Origin: Petrosia ficiformis
Lineage: Eukaryota; Porifera; Demospongiae; Haplosclerida; Petrosiidae
Direction of reading: 5' to 3'
Length of the DNA stretch: 64,000 bases
NCBI GenBank assembly: GCA_947044365.1
Contig: OX345646.1
Span: forward strand, 5,007,327-5,071,326
A program made the translations under genes and the position numbers. The notes under the pieces were generated by a model. That model did no database searches. It saw nothing but the letters and a program-made list of their open reading frames with translations, and was not told the origin of the DNA. Positions 10,654 through 22,167 of this stretch are shown here, piece after piece (position 1 is the first letter of the stretch; every line of letters begins with the position of its first letter).

Positions 10654-11523
10654 CATCTGTAATAGTAATAGCCTTGCAATAATTTTAATTATTAATTGGA
10701 AACGCCCACCTAAGGTTAATTAGGAGAGCACATGTGCATAAGTATGGTAGGTAAAGTTTTCAAGGGAGTAGGATCTTTTTTAATCCAGTAAGATTGGGCT
10801 GTTATTTAACTTCAAGGTTTTGTAAGTAAGTTATTATTACATGTATTTACTGGTGCATTGGTGAACAGGACTCTATAAGCATCTCCAGATACGGATAGAG
10901 AGGGGAGGGTTGGGATCCCACCAAAGAGTCTTTAACCCCCACTTCTGGTTCCCAAGGCCAGACTATCCCTGTCAAGAGTCTAGTAACACCAAAGCATCAA
11001 AGCATATGTGAATATGTTAAAAGTTAAGATTGTTAAATACTATTTATGACACTGTTTTTTATTAAGTAGCTAAGTGCTAAATCGATACCATATTCTACTA
11101 TAATCACAAAAGTATACAGACTCTGTAGGCCCATATACTAAAAGAATAACCACAGACCATCAAATAAAACATGGAAATAAAAAACAAAAGCACTAGAGCT
11201 GAAGAGAGACCTATTATGCCTGTCTAGTTTGTTAAGCTTAGCACTTGAGCTTTATAGGATATGAATGAGGTGAAGTAAGTGTCAGATACTCGTACCACTG
11301 AAGCTTCAGAGGAGAAGTTACCTCCTGATCAGAGAGAGGTCTGTCATTCAGTTGGAAGTCAGTCCCCGTAGGGCCGCCTGTTCGTTCAGATGAACGGCCT
11401 GAGGATCTGGTAAACACCAGCTGTCTCTATTTTTTCTAAACACACACAGACACACAGACAAAACGATTACCGTACCCTTCCGCCTACGCTACGTGGCGAG
11501 GGTAATTATGATCAAATGCTTAC
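9797..11523. mobile_element. Composite insertion interrupting duplicated unit 1
   Basis: Homology to the other units stops at 9796. ACCTAATTAT occurs at the left junction and again near 11525-11534, so a long direct flank is possible. The right end has a hairpin: CCCTTCCGCC and GGCGAGGG around TACGCTACGT, the same end as the insertion at 14097. Contents include a 10440-10600 segment found inverted at 14160-14290, and the (CA)n-anchored repeat. A 79-codon minus-strand frame at 10158-10397 has no recognisable domain. Probably several nested elements. Confidence 0.5.
10605..11040 (+). repeat. (CA)n-anchored dispersed repeat, copy 1
   Basis: A (CA)n run is followed by about 400 bp (CATCTGTAATAGTAATAGCC, GAACAGGACTCTATAAGCAT, GATACGGATAGAGAGGGGAG). 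The same block follows (CA)n at 32270 and 33960. A transposon-derived repeat with a microsatellite at one end is likely. Confidence 0.75.
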
Positions 11524-11749
11524 CTAATTATAGAGCAACTGAATGTTGTATGACTCTCCACTAACAATTATTGTTATATTGAGATTTATAATTATACAAG
11601 TTAATTAATGCTATAATTAAGGGGGGTGTGTTTCATGAAAGCTTTATAACATTTGAAGTATACATGTTTAAAGATTCTAACTTGCTTTGTTGAAAAGAGG
11701 AGTCGTTAAGACAGTCAGTGATGTAAAAGCGATGCTTCGTTAAAACTGT

Positions 11750-12590
11750 TTTTTCTTTCAATATTTTTTTTGCAAGTGATTGTGTTAATTATACATTAGT
11801 GTTTAGTGATGTTTTAGTTTGTCATGTAACATTTAGTTCATTTATATTTAGCCAAATATGTCTGTGTACTTTAGTGTATATAATACTACTTGTATATTAC
11901 ATGTAGTAAATGCATATAATTGTAATTTGAATATTTTGTCATTTAATCAATTGACTAGTTTTATAATCCTAATTTACAGAAACATCACAAAATAAAATCG
12001 ACATTTTACTTAATATACTGTTCTCCTATGCTTGGGCATGCAATACTGTGTTTATTATAATTGGCTAAAGTTGATGTCTCAGTGCAAGTAGACAAACATT
12101 TAGCCCCACAAAGCCATGCAAAGCAAATCATGGCAAGACAGTTTCAATGATACCAAGGATGAGAAGATTCATCATGGAGTAATTTTTAATGTAGCTACAT
12201 CTCCTTAATTAATTTCAGTTCAATATCTTATAAACAACATTACTTTGGCAAATCTAAAAATATATTTTTTTGTAATCGACAACAAAAAATGAGCAGATGT
12301 GACAAAGTTAATTTGGAACCTAATCCTAAAATTCAATTTTCTCCCGGTATGTGATATTATGGTGCAGAAATGAACATAATTATATATATTTTTACAGAAT
12401 TATGAATACTTTTAGTATTTGTTTTGGCATATCAGTTTTAATATCATTATACACAACTAGCTAATGTCCTCTAGAAGTCATTCAAACAGTTCACAATTTA
12501 TATGTGTATGATAATGACAATGATTACATGTAACACTTCTTAAAAATGAATGCACTCACAGTGCAGAACCCTCGCCACAAGTAACTAAAC
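11750..12590 (+). repeat. Duplicated 3' flank, copy 2 (receptor gene body missing)
   Basis: Homologous to the flanks after genes A and B, starting essentially at the stop codon position. No beta-helix coding sequence precedes it, so a third gene copy has been lost or was never included. Confidence 0.8.
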
Positions 12591-12604
12591 TAAAAGCTTA
12601 AGCG

Positions 12605-13060
12605 TACAGTGGTAACCCATTTATTAACTGTTCTGGTAACTGATTTAGTGATCGTTCTGGTAACTAATTTAGTAATCGTTCTGGTAACCAATCTATTATC
12701 CGTTCTGGTAACTGATTTAGTGACCATTCTGGTAACCAATTTAGTAGTAACCAATTTAGTGATTGTTCTGGTAACTGATTTAGTAGTAACCAATTTAGTG
12801 ATCATTCTGGTAACCGATTTAGTAATCGTTCTGGTAACCGATTTATTAACCGTCCTGGTAACTGATTTAGTGATCATTCTGGTAACTGATTTAGTGATCA
12901 TTCTGGTAACTGATTTAGTGATCATTCTGGTAACTGATTTAGTGATCATTCTGGTAACTGATTTAGTGACTGTTCTGGTAACTGATTTATTAACCGTTCT
13001 GGTCATTGACTTAATTAACCGTTCTGGTAACGATTTAGTGACAGATTTAGTAACCCAAAG
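12605..13060. repeat. 24-bp minisatellite, copy 2 (expanded)
   Basis: About 19 copies of a 24-bp unit (GTAACTGATTTAGTGATCATTCTG). Because 24 is divisible by 3, both strands show long repetitive frames (VTRTVTKS type), which I do not consider genes. Confidence 0.95.
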
Positions 13061-13394
13061 ATACATGTAGATAGATATATACAACCCTGATAGTAAGTAG
13101 TATATGCTCAGAAGAACAATGAGGAAGTACTAGAGTTTCATCAAAATTCACTTCTTGAAAACGCAAGGACATAAATGAATTGTTATTGTGATTCATTTCA
13201 CAGAGTAATATAATTATGTCTTTAAAAACAAAATTACCGATACATTTTGAAATAGAGTGACATTACAAAACCATAATATAATATATACAATATTATTTTA
13301 ATGACACGCAATAATACTGATATAAAAATTAATCTTGATAATATTATTAAGTGGTGTAATGAAGTATTGAAGTCTGTTTTTTTTGAGTATTTCG

Positions 13395-13432
13395 TTAATC
13401 TTCCGACTCCGATTTTTCATCATCAAAAGATT
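13395..13432 (-). CDS. Copy of CNK terminal exon 25 (intact)
   Basis: Minus strand, acceptor CACCTTAG, then [11 protein letters not shown] and TAA, identical in protein to exon 25 at 23842. The partner exon 24 copy is at 13812. Both are on the CNK strand and downstream of it, so they could act as alternative terminal exons. Expression is unknown. Confidence 0.5.
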
Positions 13433-13811
13433 CTAAGGTGAAAATACAAATCCAGTAGTGACCTAATTATATACTATCACTGTACTTTCATTGACTACAG
13501 TATGCTTTGTGAGTGAAGTACACTGTATTGTACAACACAGTATTACACCTTAGTACTATACTATCACATACAAACAAAGAAACTTATATGTGTGTGTGTG
13601 TGTGTAGACTGTGTACCACTATGGGTTCAATCACCATGGTAACCATTCTGAGCAAATTAGTTTAACATGGGTAACTGCACTATACATGTCCACACGAAGT
13701 TTAATTTGCACGCAATTTTCATGAATTTATAATGAGCTCAGTTTCAATTCAACATGATGATATTATACTGTGCTTACATTTCAATACTTATCTATTGATA
13801 ATATAACCTAC

Positions 13812-13888
13812 CTGTTGATGGTACTACAGCTACAGTTTGTGATAAATCGACTGTTATACTGCTAGCTTGAGTCATTACATCCATCCAT
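13812..13888 (-). CDS. Copy of CNK exon 24 (end of PH domain)
   Basis: Minus strand, 77 nt like the original, encoding [20 protein letters not shown] and so on, with one Ser-to-Leu change against the exon at 24301. Acceptor (TTTTATAG) and donor (GTAGGT) are kept. No copy of exon 23 is seen here. Confidence 0.55.
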
Positions 13889-13999
13889 CTATAAAAGATA
13901 TATATACAAATGTACATGTATATTAGTGAATAATGAATTTAGGAATACATGTAGATCTATTTACTATGAAAAATTTAATTTTAGACTTCATAATAATTA

Positions 14000-14320
14000 T
14001 ACAGTATACATCAATAAAAAGTCACAATCCAGTATAGTAATTACTCAGTAGTTTCTTTTCCACACTACAGTAGTTGAACAGTAGTTACCCTCGCCGCGTA
14101 GCGTAGGCGGAAGGGTACGGTAATCGTTTTGTCTGTGTGTCTGCGCAAATTTTCAAAACATTGACATTTCACTTCAAATTATACAAGGAAAAAAAAATAA
14201 CGTAGGAATTCTTCTAAAACCTTTTGGTTGTAAAGTTATGACAATTTTTATAACTCACAGTTATTGTTTCACCACTTTAAGATGAAACGAGGGCAATAAC
14301 GAGAGTAAATATGAACACAC

Positions 14321-14364
<44 letters not shown>

Positions 14365-15367
14365 ATTTATTTGAATAGGAATGCTGCATCCACAATACAT
14401 GTAGGTTTTCATGCAGGTCCTACACAAGTGATCCTCTTGCATGGCTGTCGCTAGCCAAGTAACGCTTCAAACCAAAAACAATCGATGTTATGGTTGCTAC
14501 TATATCACCATTGATGCAAGATAGAGAGCTACCTAGCTCCACGTACCTACAGGTATGACGTACGTACGTACGTACGTGAATGTAGCGTCATGTACTAAAC
14601 ACGTGATCAAGGTGATTCGATACGTTTTCACACGTTGGAGGTAGACTTGAGAACTTCTTCGAAGGAAAACAGAGAATAAGATGTAAGATATATATATATA
14701 AATTATACGTTTCTTTCATTGATATACTTACTTTGTCTTTAACAGTTTTAAATTCAGTACTCTTGTATTTTGACGGCGTTGATAGCACTGAAACCCACTG
14801 CATTCATAAAAAGCACTTCTTCATTTGTTTTCAAGGTGGTACTAGGGAGTGGGCGGATGCGACTCCAATCACTTTCAAAATACAACATAATATAATATGA
14901 GTAAAATTGGATGTAATACCAACCTTCATATCTTGTAATCACCTTTATAGTGTCCTGGAATTGATAAAACGTATATAAAATCTCCATTTTTGCAATCGCA
15001 ATAAGTACTAAACCAAGAAAGCCATGCCCACCAATCATGGCGTGCACCAAGTACAATGCATTTTGAGAAAACAAATAGAGCCGTTTTCTGCAAATTCATT
15101 TTACTTTTATAGTTACAAGAGGCTGAAGAAAGCTGAATTCTGTAGCTTTTCAGTGAAACCATAAAATCTACCTTTCTAGGCACTATCAAACTCCGATCTT
15201 TCTCAGAGAGCAACTACAGTTACCCCGCCATCGTTTTGACAGTAATTGGTGCACTTGTCAATTGAACACCACAGTAGTGAGACAGTAATTACTATACTAT
15301 ACTGACAGTAGAACTAAGATAATTATTACTGTTACTGTATGCTGACATTTTATTAACATATACTGCA
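14000..15367 (+). mobile_element. CAGTAATTAC-type MITE split by a nested insertion
   Basis: The left half is 14000-14096 and the right half about 15234-15367. Joined, they give the normal family order (CAACAGTAGTTTTGACAGTA). The homologous MITE at 24485-24680 is uninterrupted, so the insertion is younger than the segmental duplication. Confidence 0.75.
14097..15233. mobile_element. Nested 1.1-kb insertion with hairpin end
   Basis: The left end ACCCTCGCCGCGTAGCGTAG plus GGCGGAAGGGT can fold back and matches the right end of the insertion ending near 11510. The right end reads CAGTTACCCCGCCATCG. It contains a (GATA)n run (14320-14362) and sequence shared in inverted orientation with 10440-10600. 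Short frames on the minus strand at 14588-15213 show no known domain. Class is unclear; Helitron-like is a possibility only. Confidence 0.5.
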
Positions 15368-15489
15368 TGTTATTTGTTATTGTATGTACATGTACATGCT
15401 TTTACATGCTTGTCAATACAATTATTACAATAATTATTGTATGTAGATCTACAATATAGTTAGGTTCATCTATCCATATGTACAGTACA

Positions 15490-16104
15490 CCATACATGTA
15501 CATACATGTACATATACATACATGATACATGTACATACACAAACATTATTCTACATACACATACATTATACATGTACATGTGTTGTACATACGTAAATGT
15601 ACATATACATACATGTTACATATACATAATTATATACATATACATATATATTATATATTATATATATATATATATAATTATACATATACATTCATCATAC
15701 ATGTACATATACGTACATGTACATACATCTGTATAATTATATACATATATAAAGTTATATACACATGAGCATCATACATGTACATATTCATACATATACA
15801 TGCACATATACATATATGTACATATACATACATATACATGTGCATACACATAATTATACGTGCATGTACATATACATACATGTACATGTACATATACATA
15901 CATGCACATGTACATATACATACATGCACATGTTACATATACATACATGCACATGTACATTTACATACATGTTACATATACATACATGTTACATATACAT
16001 AACATGTACATATATATACATGTATATATACTATGTATATAATTATACATATACACACATCATACATGTATACATGTACATATACATACATGTACATGTA
16101 TATA
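15490..16104. repeat. TACATG/ATATAC microsatellite region
   Basis: Counterpart of 1741-2196, preceded by shared CTGCATGTTATTTGTTATTG. The frames are low-complexity artefacts. Confidence 0.85.
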
Positions 16105-16442
16105 CCGTATAGCGGGTTTTATTAGCGAAAATTTGGTGATTTGGTGAATTTATAAAAATCGCCAAAATTAATTCCCACCGAAAATTATTAGCCCTATCGG
16201 ACGAGCACATCAACTCACGTGAATAGTGATTTTGACACTACAGGCTAGTCTAGGATGTCTATATGCCAATATTTCCAGAAGAAAAAAGAGTCAGTGTTTG
16301 CCAACTTCACCACCTTGTGGATCCTCACATAATTAAAAAGCTATAGAAGAAGACCTGTAATTCGGCAAATCCAATTTCGCCAAATGACTGATTTTCTCCG
16401 ATTTGCCAATATTTCCCCTCACCAATAAAACCCACTGTACGG
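16105..16442. mobile_element. CCGTATAGCGGGTTTTATT MITE, short copy
   Basis: 338 bp with inverted ends CCGTATAGCGGGTTTTATT and CCGTACAGTGGGTTTTATT (reverse complement of the right end), flanked by TATA on the left and TATA on the right, consistent with a TA target duplication. It lacks the ATGT tract of the copy at 2205. Confidence 0.8.
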
Positions 16443-16499
16443 TATACATGTACATACATGTACATACATGTACATATACATACATGTACATACATCTGT

Positions 16500-16605
16500 A
16501 ACTCAATAACTTATATGTACTATAGTGTATAGTTTAATATCATAAGGTTAATACATTATTATACTGTAACTCAATAACTTATATGTACTATAGTGTATAG
16601 TTTAA
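16500..16605 (+). repeat. 68-bp minisatellite, two partial copies
   Basis: CTCAATAACTTATATGTACT and TATAGTGTATAGTTTAATAT units, as in the larger arrays at 25255 and 45945. Confidence 0.8.
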
Positions 16606-16689
16606 TCAGTCATAAAATAATGTTATCTATATCAGCACTCTCTTACCGTATTCTATAATTATAAGCTTAAATCCTGTGGTATATTATTA

Positions 16690-17455
16690 TAATCCCCATT
16701 CTATAGTTCATGTGAATAGAACAGATGTTACTTATTCATTTCAGAGTAACTATAATTAGTATGTACATTTACAATAACAAATAACATCCGTTGTGGCTAA
16801 ACTACAAATGGGATTTTCTATTCTTTATTATGGCATGTACTTTATACTCTTTACTTACTAGTCAATATAGATGAAGACCAAAAGACTACCTGTAACCATT
16901 ACCAGCAAGAAAAGAAATCATTGATTGATTTATATTATATCATGAGCATATTATTAATATTGTATTGAATCTCATGTAACCAAATGAGGGTTAAATTGTG
17001 ACTGTGCATGTATTTCACTTACATAGGGTTGTTATGTGGAAGTGGTTAGGTTTATAAGACACCATTGCAATCTGGTTCCTGTGCTTCTTTAGTTTTGACA
17101 TACCTACATGCCCTTTAAATGTTTTTTTATTATTAGCATTATAAGGTATAACGTGGTATATCATTATAATCTCCATTCTATAGTTCCTGTGAATAGAACA
17201 GATGTTACTTACTAATTTCAAAGTCACTATAATTATTATGTACATGAATTTGTACTTACAATAACAAATAACATCCGTTGTGGCTAAATTACAGATGGGA
17301 TTTTCTATTTCTCTGAACAGATGTTACTCATTTCAGAGTAACTATAATTAGTATGTACATGTATTTGTACTCACAATAACAAATAACATCCATTGTGGCT
17401 AAATTACAACTGAATCAGTGGGATTTTCTATTCTTTATTTTGGCATGTACTTTAT
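16690..17455. repeat. Local triplicate containing AATAACATCCGTTGTGGCTA
   Basis: Three copies (about 16700-16830, 17180-17310, 17315-17450) of a block with GAATAGAACAGATGTTACTT, TTTCAGAGTAACTATAATTA and AATAACATCCGTTGTGGC. No coding potential seen in this intergenic stretch. Confidence 0.7.
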
Positions 17456-17694
17456 ATACTAGTCAATACAGATCAAGATGAAAAGAAATAAATTGCTAAC
17501 TTAAGTTTATTACTTAGGTGTCTGTTATACATGTATATCTGCAGTATCGATATAATTAATTATACTGCTTAATTATATGAAGTTCTTAATTAATACCCAC
17601 CATACAGAAGGACCATATGTGCAGGTGTATTTAACTATGTTGTAGGTATTATCCAGTTGTTTTACTGCTTAATTAAACCTTTATGTGTGTAAAC

Positions 17695-18705
17695 AAGCAT
17701 TCATTAATTTTCTCAACTTTAGGATATATTATATGGAAAAATGACAAGATAATTTTACAGCAATATTTACAGAACTGCCAGTTCCAGTTTTCAGATGCAT
17801 TCTCAATATCCCACATTTATAGTACTATGTACAAGACATTTTCACTGAATTTCAATTACTCATATTATAGCTATATACAATTGTTACTATGGACTACCAA
17901 TATTATGAGTTATAAAACATTTTAACAATACTACAACTAACTTACATTCAAAAAAAGAATGGAAACAAGAAAAATAAAAAAACATTTTCAATAAGAATAT
18001 GAAGAGATGTCAAAACCCCAAAAATATGTGAACAAGGTTGGGACAACAGGAACAAAGCCGATACCATGTAACCAAACATAAAAATACATAGGTTTTTTTA
18101 ACAGTATTATTATAAATAATTATATATAATTACTTGTATACTATATAATTGTATGTTATATTATGTCACATTATTTATTATGAGCTGTTACTATGGTGTT
18201 ATTGTTAACAGCATAAAAATGCACTCCCTTCTCAGCTTCTATTTAAAGAGATGGATACAGTAATATTGAAACACTATAATTGTGTATAATATGATTCATA
18301 AGAACACATTCAAGTATATTACAGAAATTAAACCTTTTTCTCTTTAGTAACATGTACTTACGTTTGGTTATATGGTATTGGTTTGTTTAACTTTGTTCCT
18401 GCTGCTGCCCATCCCAACCTCATTCACATGTTTTCAGTTTTGACATCCCTACATATTTTATCAATTTTAATGAAAATGGTTTTTATTATTCCTTTTTATT
18501 AATACATTACAGTTCATAATACACAACATAGTTCGATTGTATTTGTGTGGGATGTGCTCTGACCACTGGCCTTTACATATAAATACAGCGAGCTAAGTCA
18601 CTCTCTCATATATTACTAGTTGTTTCTAGTCTTGTATACAAACTGTGATAACAATCTTCAGCAGACAAGCTCCAGTTTTCTCTCTCCTTGTATTGTGGTA
18701 TTCAC
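17695..18705 (+). promoter_or_regulatory. 5' flank of beta-helix gene B with TATA box
   Basis: Homologous to 3690-4400. TATAAATA at 18578-18585, then GAGCTAAGTCACTCTC and a CT-rich leader to the ATG at 18706. Relative to copy 1 it contains an extra inserted segment (about 18130-18510) with sequence related to 4010-4130 in reverse orientation. Confidence 0.6.
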
Positions 18706-21700
18706 ATGATGTCATCACTAATTCTCAATCAAAAGGTTTTGTATCTCGTATTGTTGATCACTTTACTGTATGGATTAACATCAGCTAATCAAAATATCAC
18801 TATATATGTTAAGGAAGATGGAATCGACCAATCAGAATGTATGGAAGGAAATGGATCTATTCCATGTCATACATTGTCCTATATCTTGAATCAGATCAAT
18901 AATACAAATAATGACATCTTTAATGGAACAAACATTTCAGTGTATGTGTATATAACATACTATCAACAAATAACTAATTTGTCATATATACAGTTACTGG
19001 TTAACTTGTATCTTATTGGAGTTGATAATCCCATTATTCATTTCAGTCGTTTTTACTCTGGTGTTCAAGGTTGGGTTTCTTTTTATGCTGAAAATATTAC
19101 ATTTTACGGGATTGAGATGTTATTTTCCACCTTTGTAACAGTGAGTTTTAATAAGTGCATATTCACTGGCGGCACACTAGAGCTAACTAAACTTGAAGGT
19201 TTGTATATAGAGAACATTTACAATTTTATTATAAGCAACTGTTTATTTCATAACGATGTTGCTCCATTAGCACATATATGGATTGATGATGTATTTAATG
19301 TGGAAATATCTGGATGTGAATTCTATCAAAACAAAGGTCAAGAGCAAATTATATTGATTGAAATTGTAGTTAATGTGGAAATATCTGGATGTGAATTCTA
19401 TCAAAACAAAAATCTTTTATACATTCATGGTAGCAATCTTATTATAAGCAACTGTTCATTTCATAACAACAATGCTCAATCAGAACTTATAATGATTGAT
19501 GTAGTTAATGTGAAAATATCTGGATGTGAATTCTATCAAAACAAAGGTGATAACTATCTTATATTTACCATTTTGAAATCTAATTCCTTTGACAGCAGTA
19601 TTTATAATTCTTTTGACATGGATAATTGTAGTATTTATGGCAATGATGCAAAAGACACAATATTTCATTTGGATGCTTTAAATTCTGAGGCAATGCTTAC
19701 TATCACTAATTGTCTCTTCTCTAATAACACATCTGGTGGGAACATTTTGGATATTATGAGTAATATACTATTCATGTCAAATATAAATCTTATAAGTAAC
19801 AAGATAAAATGGATAGAATATAGTATCATACGAATAACACCAATATTTCGCTATTATGGACAGAATTTGAACACATGGAATATTAATTTTATTAACAACA
19901 CTGGAACAGGACTTAACCTGAAAGAGGTAACAGTGTATTTCAACAATATAACATTTTATAACAACACTGGAGTTTATGGAGGAGGAATGTCATTGTATGA
20001 CACACTTATCTTTCTCACTGGACCTCTAATATTTGACAGAAATACAGCTCTTTTTGGTGGAGCCATCTATATTGCAACAGCAGAGATATTTATATATGAA
20101 AATTGTACTACATTTGAACAAATAGCATTTTTCAGTAATTCTGCAGGTACACTTGGAGCTGATGTTTTTATTGATGATGGAACTTTAGTTAGTCATACAA
20201 TTTATTCTACTTTTCCATGTATTGATGAAACTATACCAAATCGTGTAAGAGGAGACCATATCATTTCTGGTCCATACAATATTACCATTAATCCGCAAAG
20301 TAATTCCACAATTACTCTGTTTCCTGGACAGAAATTGACATACTCAGCTAAAGTTACTGATTATTTTGGTAACTTGACATCTTGTTCAGTAAATATTAAT
20401 TTTGAATGTGAAAAAAATTTTTGTGAACGTGTGCAATTAAATGGAGATGCACAATCATTACTTTCAACTAGTAATATCACAACTAATCTATATTTGACAT
20501 CTAATGTTGAACATCATGATTATTCAATAAAACTTCGGTTCTTATGCTTGGATGCAAATGCTGAAGTGTATGCAAATGTGAATCTAACAACTTGTCCTTT
20601 GGGATATGTTTTTCAAAAATCTAAACCAATCCAAGGGGCATGTGAATGTTTGGATATAGCTAGTGATGATGTACAGTGTGATTTTGTGTTGGGTGTAGCA
20701 TGTACTAGACATGGTTACTGGTTAGGAAACATTAATGCACTGGAGGACACTCTCATTGACACAGCTCCATGTCATTATCCATATTGTAAGACTGACTTAC
20801 CACCTTGTCCGATCATAGGACTATCTCAGACTTATAACCACCTTCCTATTACTCAAGATGAACAATGTAATGGATTATATGGTGGATTATTGTGTAGAAG
20901 TTGTAGAGAAGATGCTGTGTTCAGTTTTGAATCTGTTAATTGTATTCCATCTTCGAATTGCGAACCATGGCAACCTTATGTTACTTTAGTACTTGTAGTT
21001 GTATTTCAACTTGTTCTTGGATTTGGGATTGTAATAGGACTAAAGGCAAGCTTTAAGACAGGTATTGGACATTTGTATGGGCCTCTATTCTTCATTGCTG
21101 TACTCAGACTCGTACCTTTTGGATACTATAAAGAATATGTTCAGCTAGAATTCACTGTTTCAATATTTCAATCCGTTCTTTTGCTTAATTTAGAGGTTTT
21201 TGGTAACATTCCATGGTGTTTCTTCTCCAATATTAATCCACTACTGAACTACTCTCTCCATTTTCTTGGTCCATTTATTATTGCAGTTGTACTATTATCA
21301 ACAGTGTTACTAGCTCGATATTATCCAAGACAATTCTTGTCTCTACAGAGTTCACCAGTTCAAGCTATCTGTCTCCTCATTCTTCTTTCCTTTTGGTCTG
21401 TTTCTGATACTTGTATTCAACTATTGAAACCAACTACTACACTGAGTGGAGTTAAAGGATGGAGAGTTGCTCTTCAACCGAATATACAATACCTCAAGGA
21501 TCCATATCATATTATCACTTGGATAATTTCAACAGTTCTTCTTGTATTTTTACTTGTCCCTTTCATTTTATTGTTGTTTTTGTCACCACTTTTAAGACGT
21601 AAGTTCAACCTCACTCGTATTCAACCATTACTTGATGCATTCCAGTCGTGTTATGATGACAAGTTTCGCTGGTACTCGGGAGTATATCTACTATCCTGGA

Positions 21701-22167
21701 TAATTTTAAATATCAACATGCCTTACTATGTGACGGAGATTATTCTTGTTGCTGTCAGTACATTACATTTCATGATACATCCTTACAAGTATCGATGGCT
21801 GAATATTGTTGATACACTCTTACTAGTTGATCTAATCATGCTTGCTTTCTTTACATCAGTTGATTCACCAAATAATATGCATAACGAGACAGTACCTATT
21901 AGTTACATATTGGTAGTGTTACCTCTGACATATATTACAATTGGTGGAGTGTGGATCATGAGTGTGATTATAATAAAATGGTGCAAATGTAAAGTATTTA
22001 CTGGTAAGAATACTAATGCAGAAGAAATGGTGAATTTATTAGAAGATGGCGAAGAAGAGGAGATAGTGGACAGCGGAGATAGAGATATTCGTATTGGAGT
22101 AAGTTCAACCGTTGTGGAGCGTCCTGTTTGTAGGAGAGAATCCCTGATATTTGATGATAATAATTAA
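18706..22167 (+). CDS. Beta-helix repeat, Cys-rich, multi-pass membrane protein B
   Basis: Single-exon gene of 1153 codons, starting at the first in-frame ATG (18706). Same layout as gene A: signal peptide, N-glycan-rich beta-helix repeats (CEFYQNKG and ISNC.FHNN units, one extra NVEISGCEFYQNK unit), PMP-like GGAIYIA motif, Cys-rich segment with LCRSCREDAVFSF, nine or ten membrane segments from about residue 755, and acidic tail (EDGEEEEIVDSG). The C-terminal membrane half is much better conserved between A and B than the beta-helix half, where repeats differ in number and sequence. That suggests a constant signalling or anchoring part and a diversifying extracellular part (inference). Confidence 0.9.
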   Translation: MMSSLILNQKVLYLVLLITLLYGLTSANQNITIYVKEDGIDQSECMEGNGSIPCHTLSYILNQINNTNNDIFNGTNISVYVYITYYQQITNLSYIQLLVNLYLIGVDNPIIHFSRFYSGVQGWVSFYAENITFYGIEMLFSTFVTVSFNKCIFTGGTLELTKLEGLYIENIYNFIISNCLFHNDVAPLAHIWIDDVFNVEISGCEFYQNKGQEQIILIEIVVNVEISGCEFYQNKNLLYIHGSNLIISNCSFHNNNAQSELIMIDVVNVKISGCEFYQNKGDNYLIFTILKSNSFDSSIYNSFDMDNCSIYGNDAKDTIFHLDALNSEAMLTITNCLFSNNTSGGNILDIMSNILFMSNINLISNKIKWIEYSIIRITPIFRYYGQNLNTWNINFINNTGTGLNLKEVTVYFNNITFYNNTGVYGGGMSLYDTLIFLTGPLIFDRNTALFGGAIYIATAEIFIYENCTTFEQIAFFSNSAGTLGADVFIDDGTLVSHTIYSTFPCIDETIPNRVRGDHIISGPYNITINPQSNSTITLFPGQKLTYSAKVTDYFGNLTSCSVNINFECEKNFCERVQLNGDAQSLLSTSNITTNLYLTSNVEHHDYSIKLRFLCLDANAEVYANVNLTTCPLGYVFQKSKPIQGACECLDIASDDVQCDFVLGVACTRHGYWLGNINALEDTLIDTAPCHYPYCKTDLPPCPIIGLSQTYNHLPITQDEQCNGLYGGLLCRSCREDAVFSFESVNCIPSSNCEPWQPYVTLVLVVVFQLVLGFGIVIGLKASFKTGIGHLYGPLFFIAVLRLVPFGYYKEYVQLEFTVSIFQSVLLLNLEVFGNIPWCFFSNINPLLNYSLHFLGPFIIAVVLLSTVLLARYYPRQFLSLQSSPVQAICLLILLSFWSVSDTCIQLLKPTTTLSGVKGWRVALQPNIQYLKDPYHIITWIISTVLLVFLLVPFILLLFLSPLLRRKFNLTRIQPLLDAFQSCYDDKFRWYSGVYLLSWIILNINMPYYVTEIILVAVSTLHFMIHPYKYRWLNIVDTLLLVDLIMLAFFTSVDSPNNMHNETVPISYILVVLPLTYITIGGVWIMSVIIIKWCKCKVFTGKNTNAEEMVNLLEDGEEEEIVDSGDRDIRIGVSSTVVERPVCRRESLIFDDNN

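Noticed and set aside
12590..13084. 164-codon and 153-codon frames on opposite strands (VTRTVTKS-type repeats)
   Set aside because: Both are produced by a 24-bp minisatellite whose period is divisible by three. No start context, domain or conservation as a frame.
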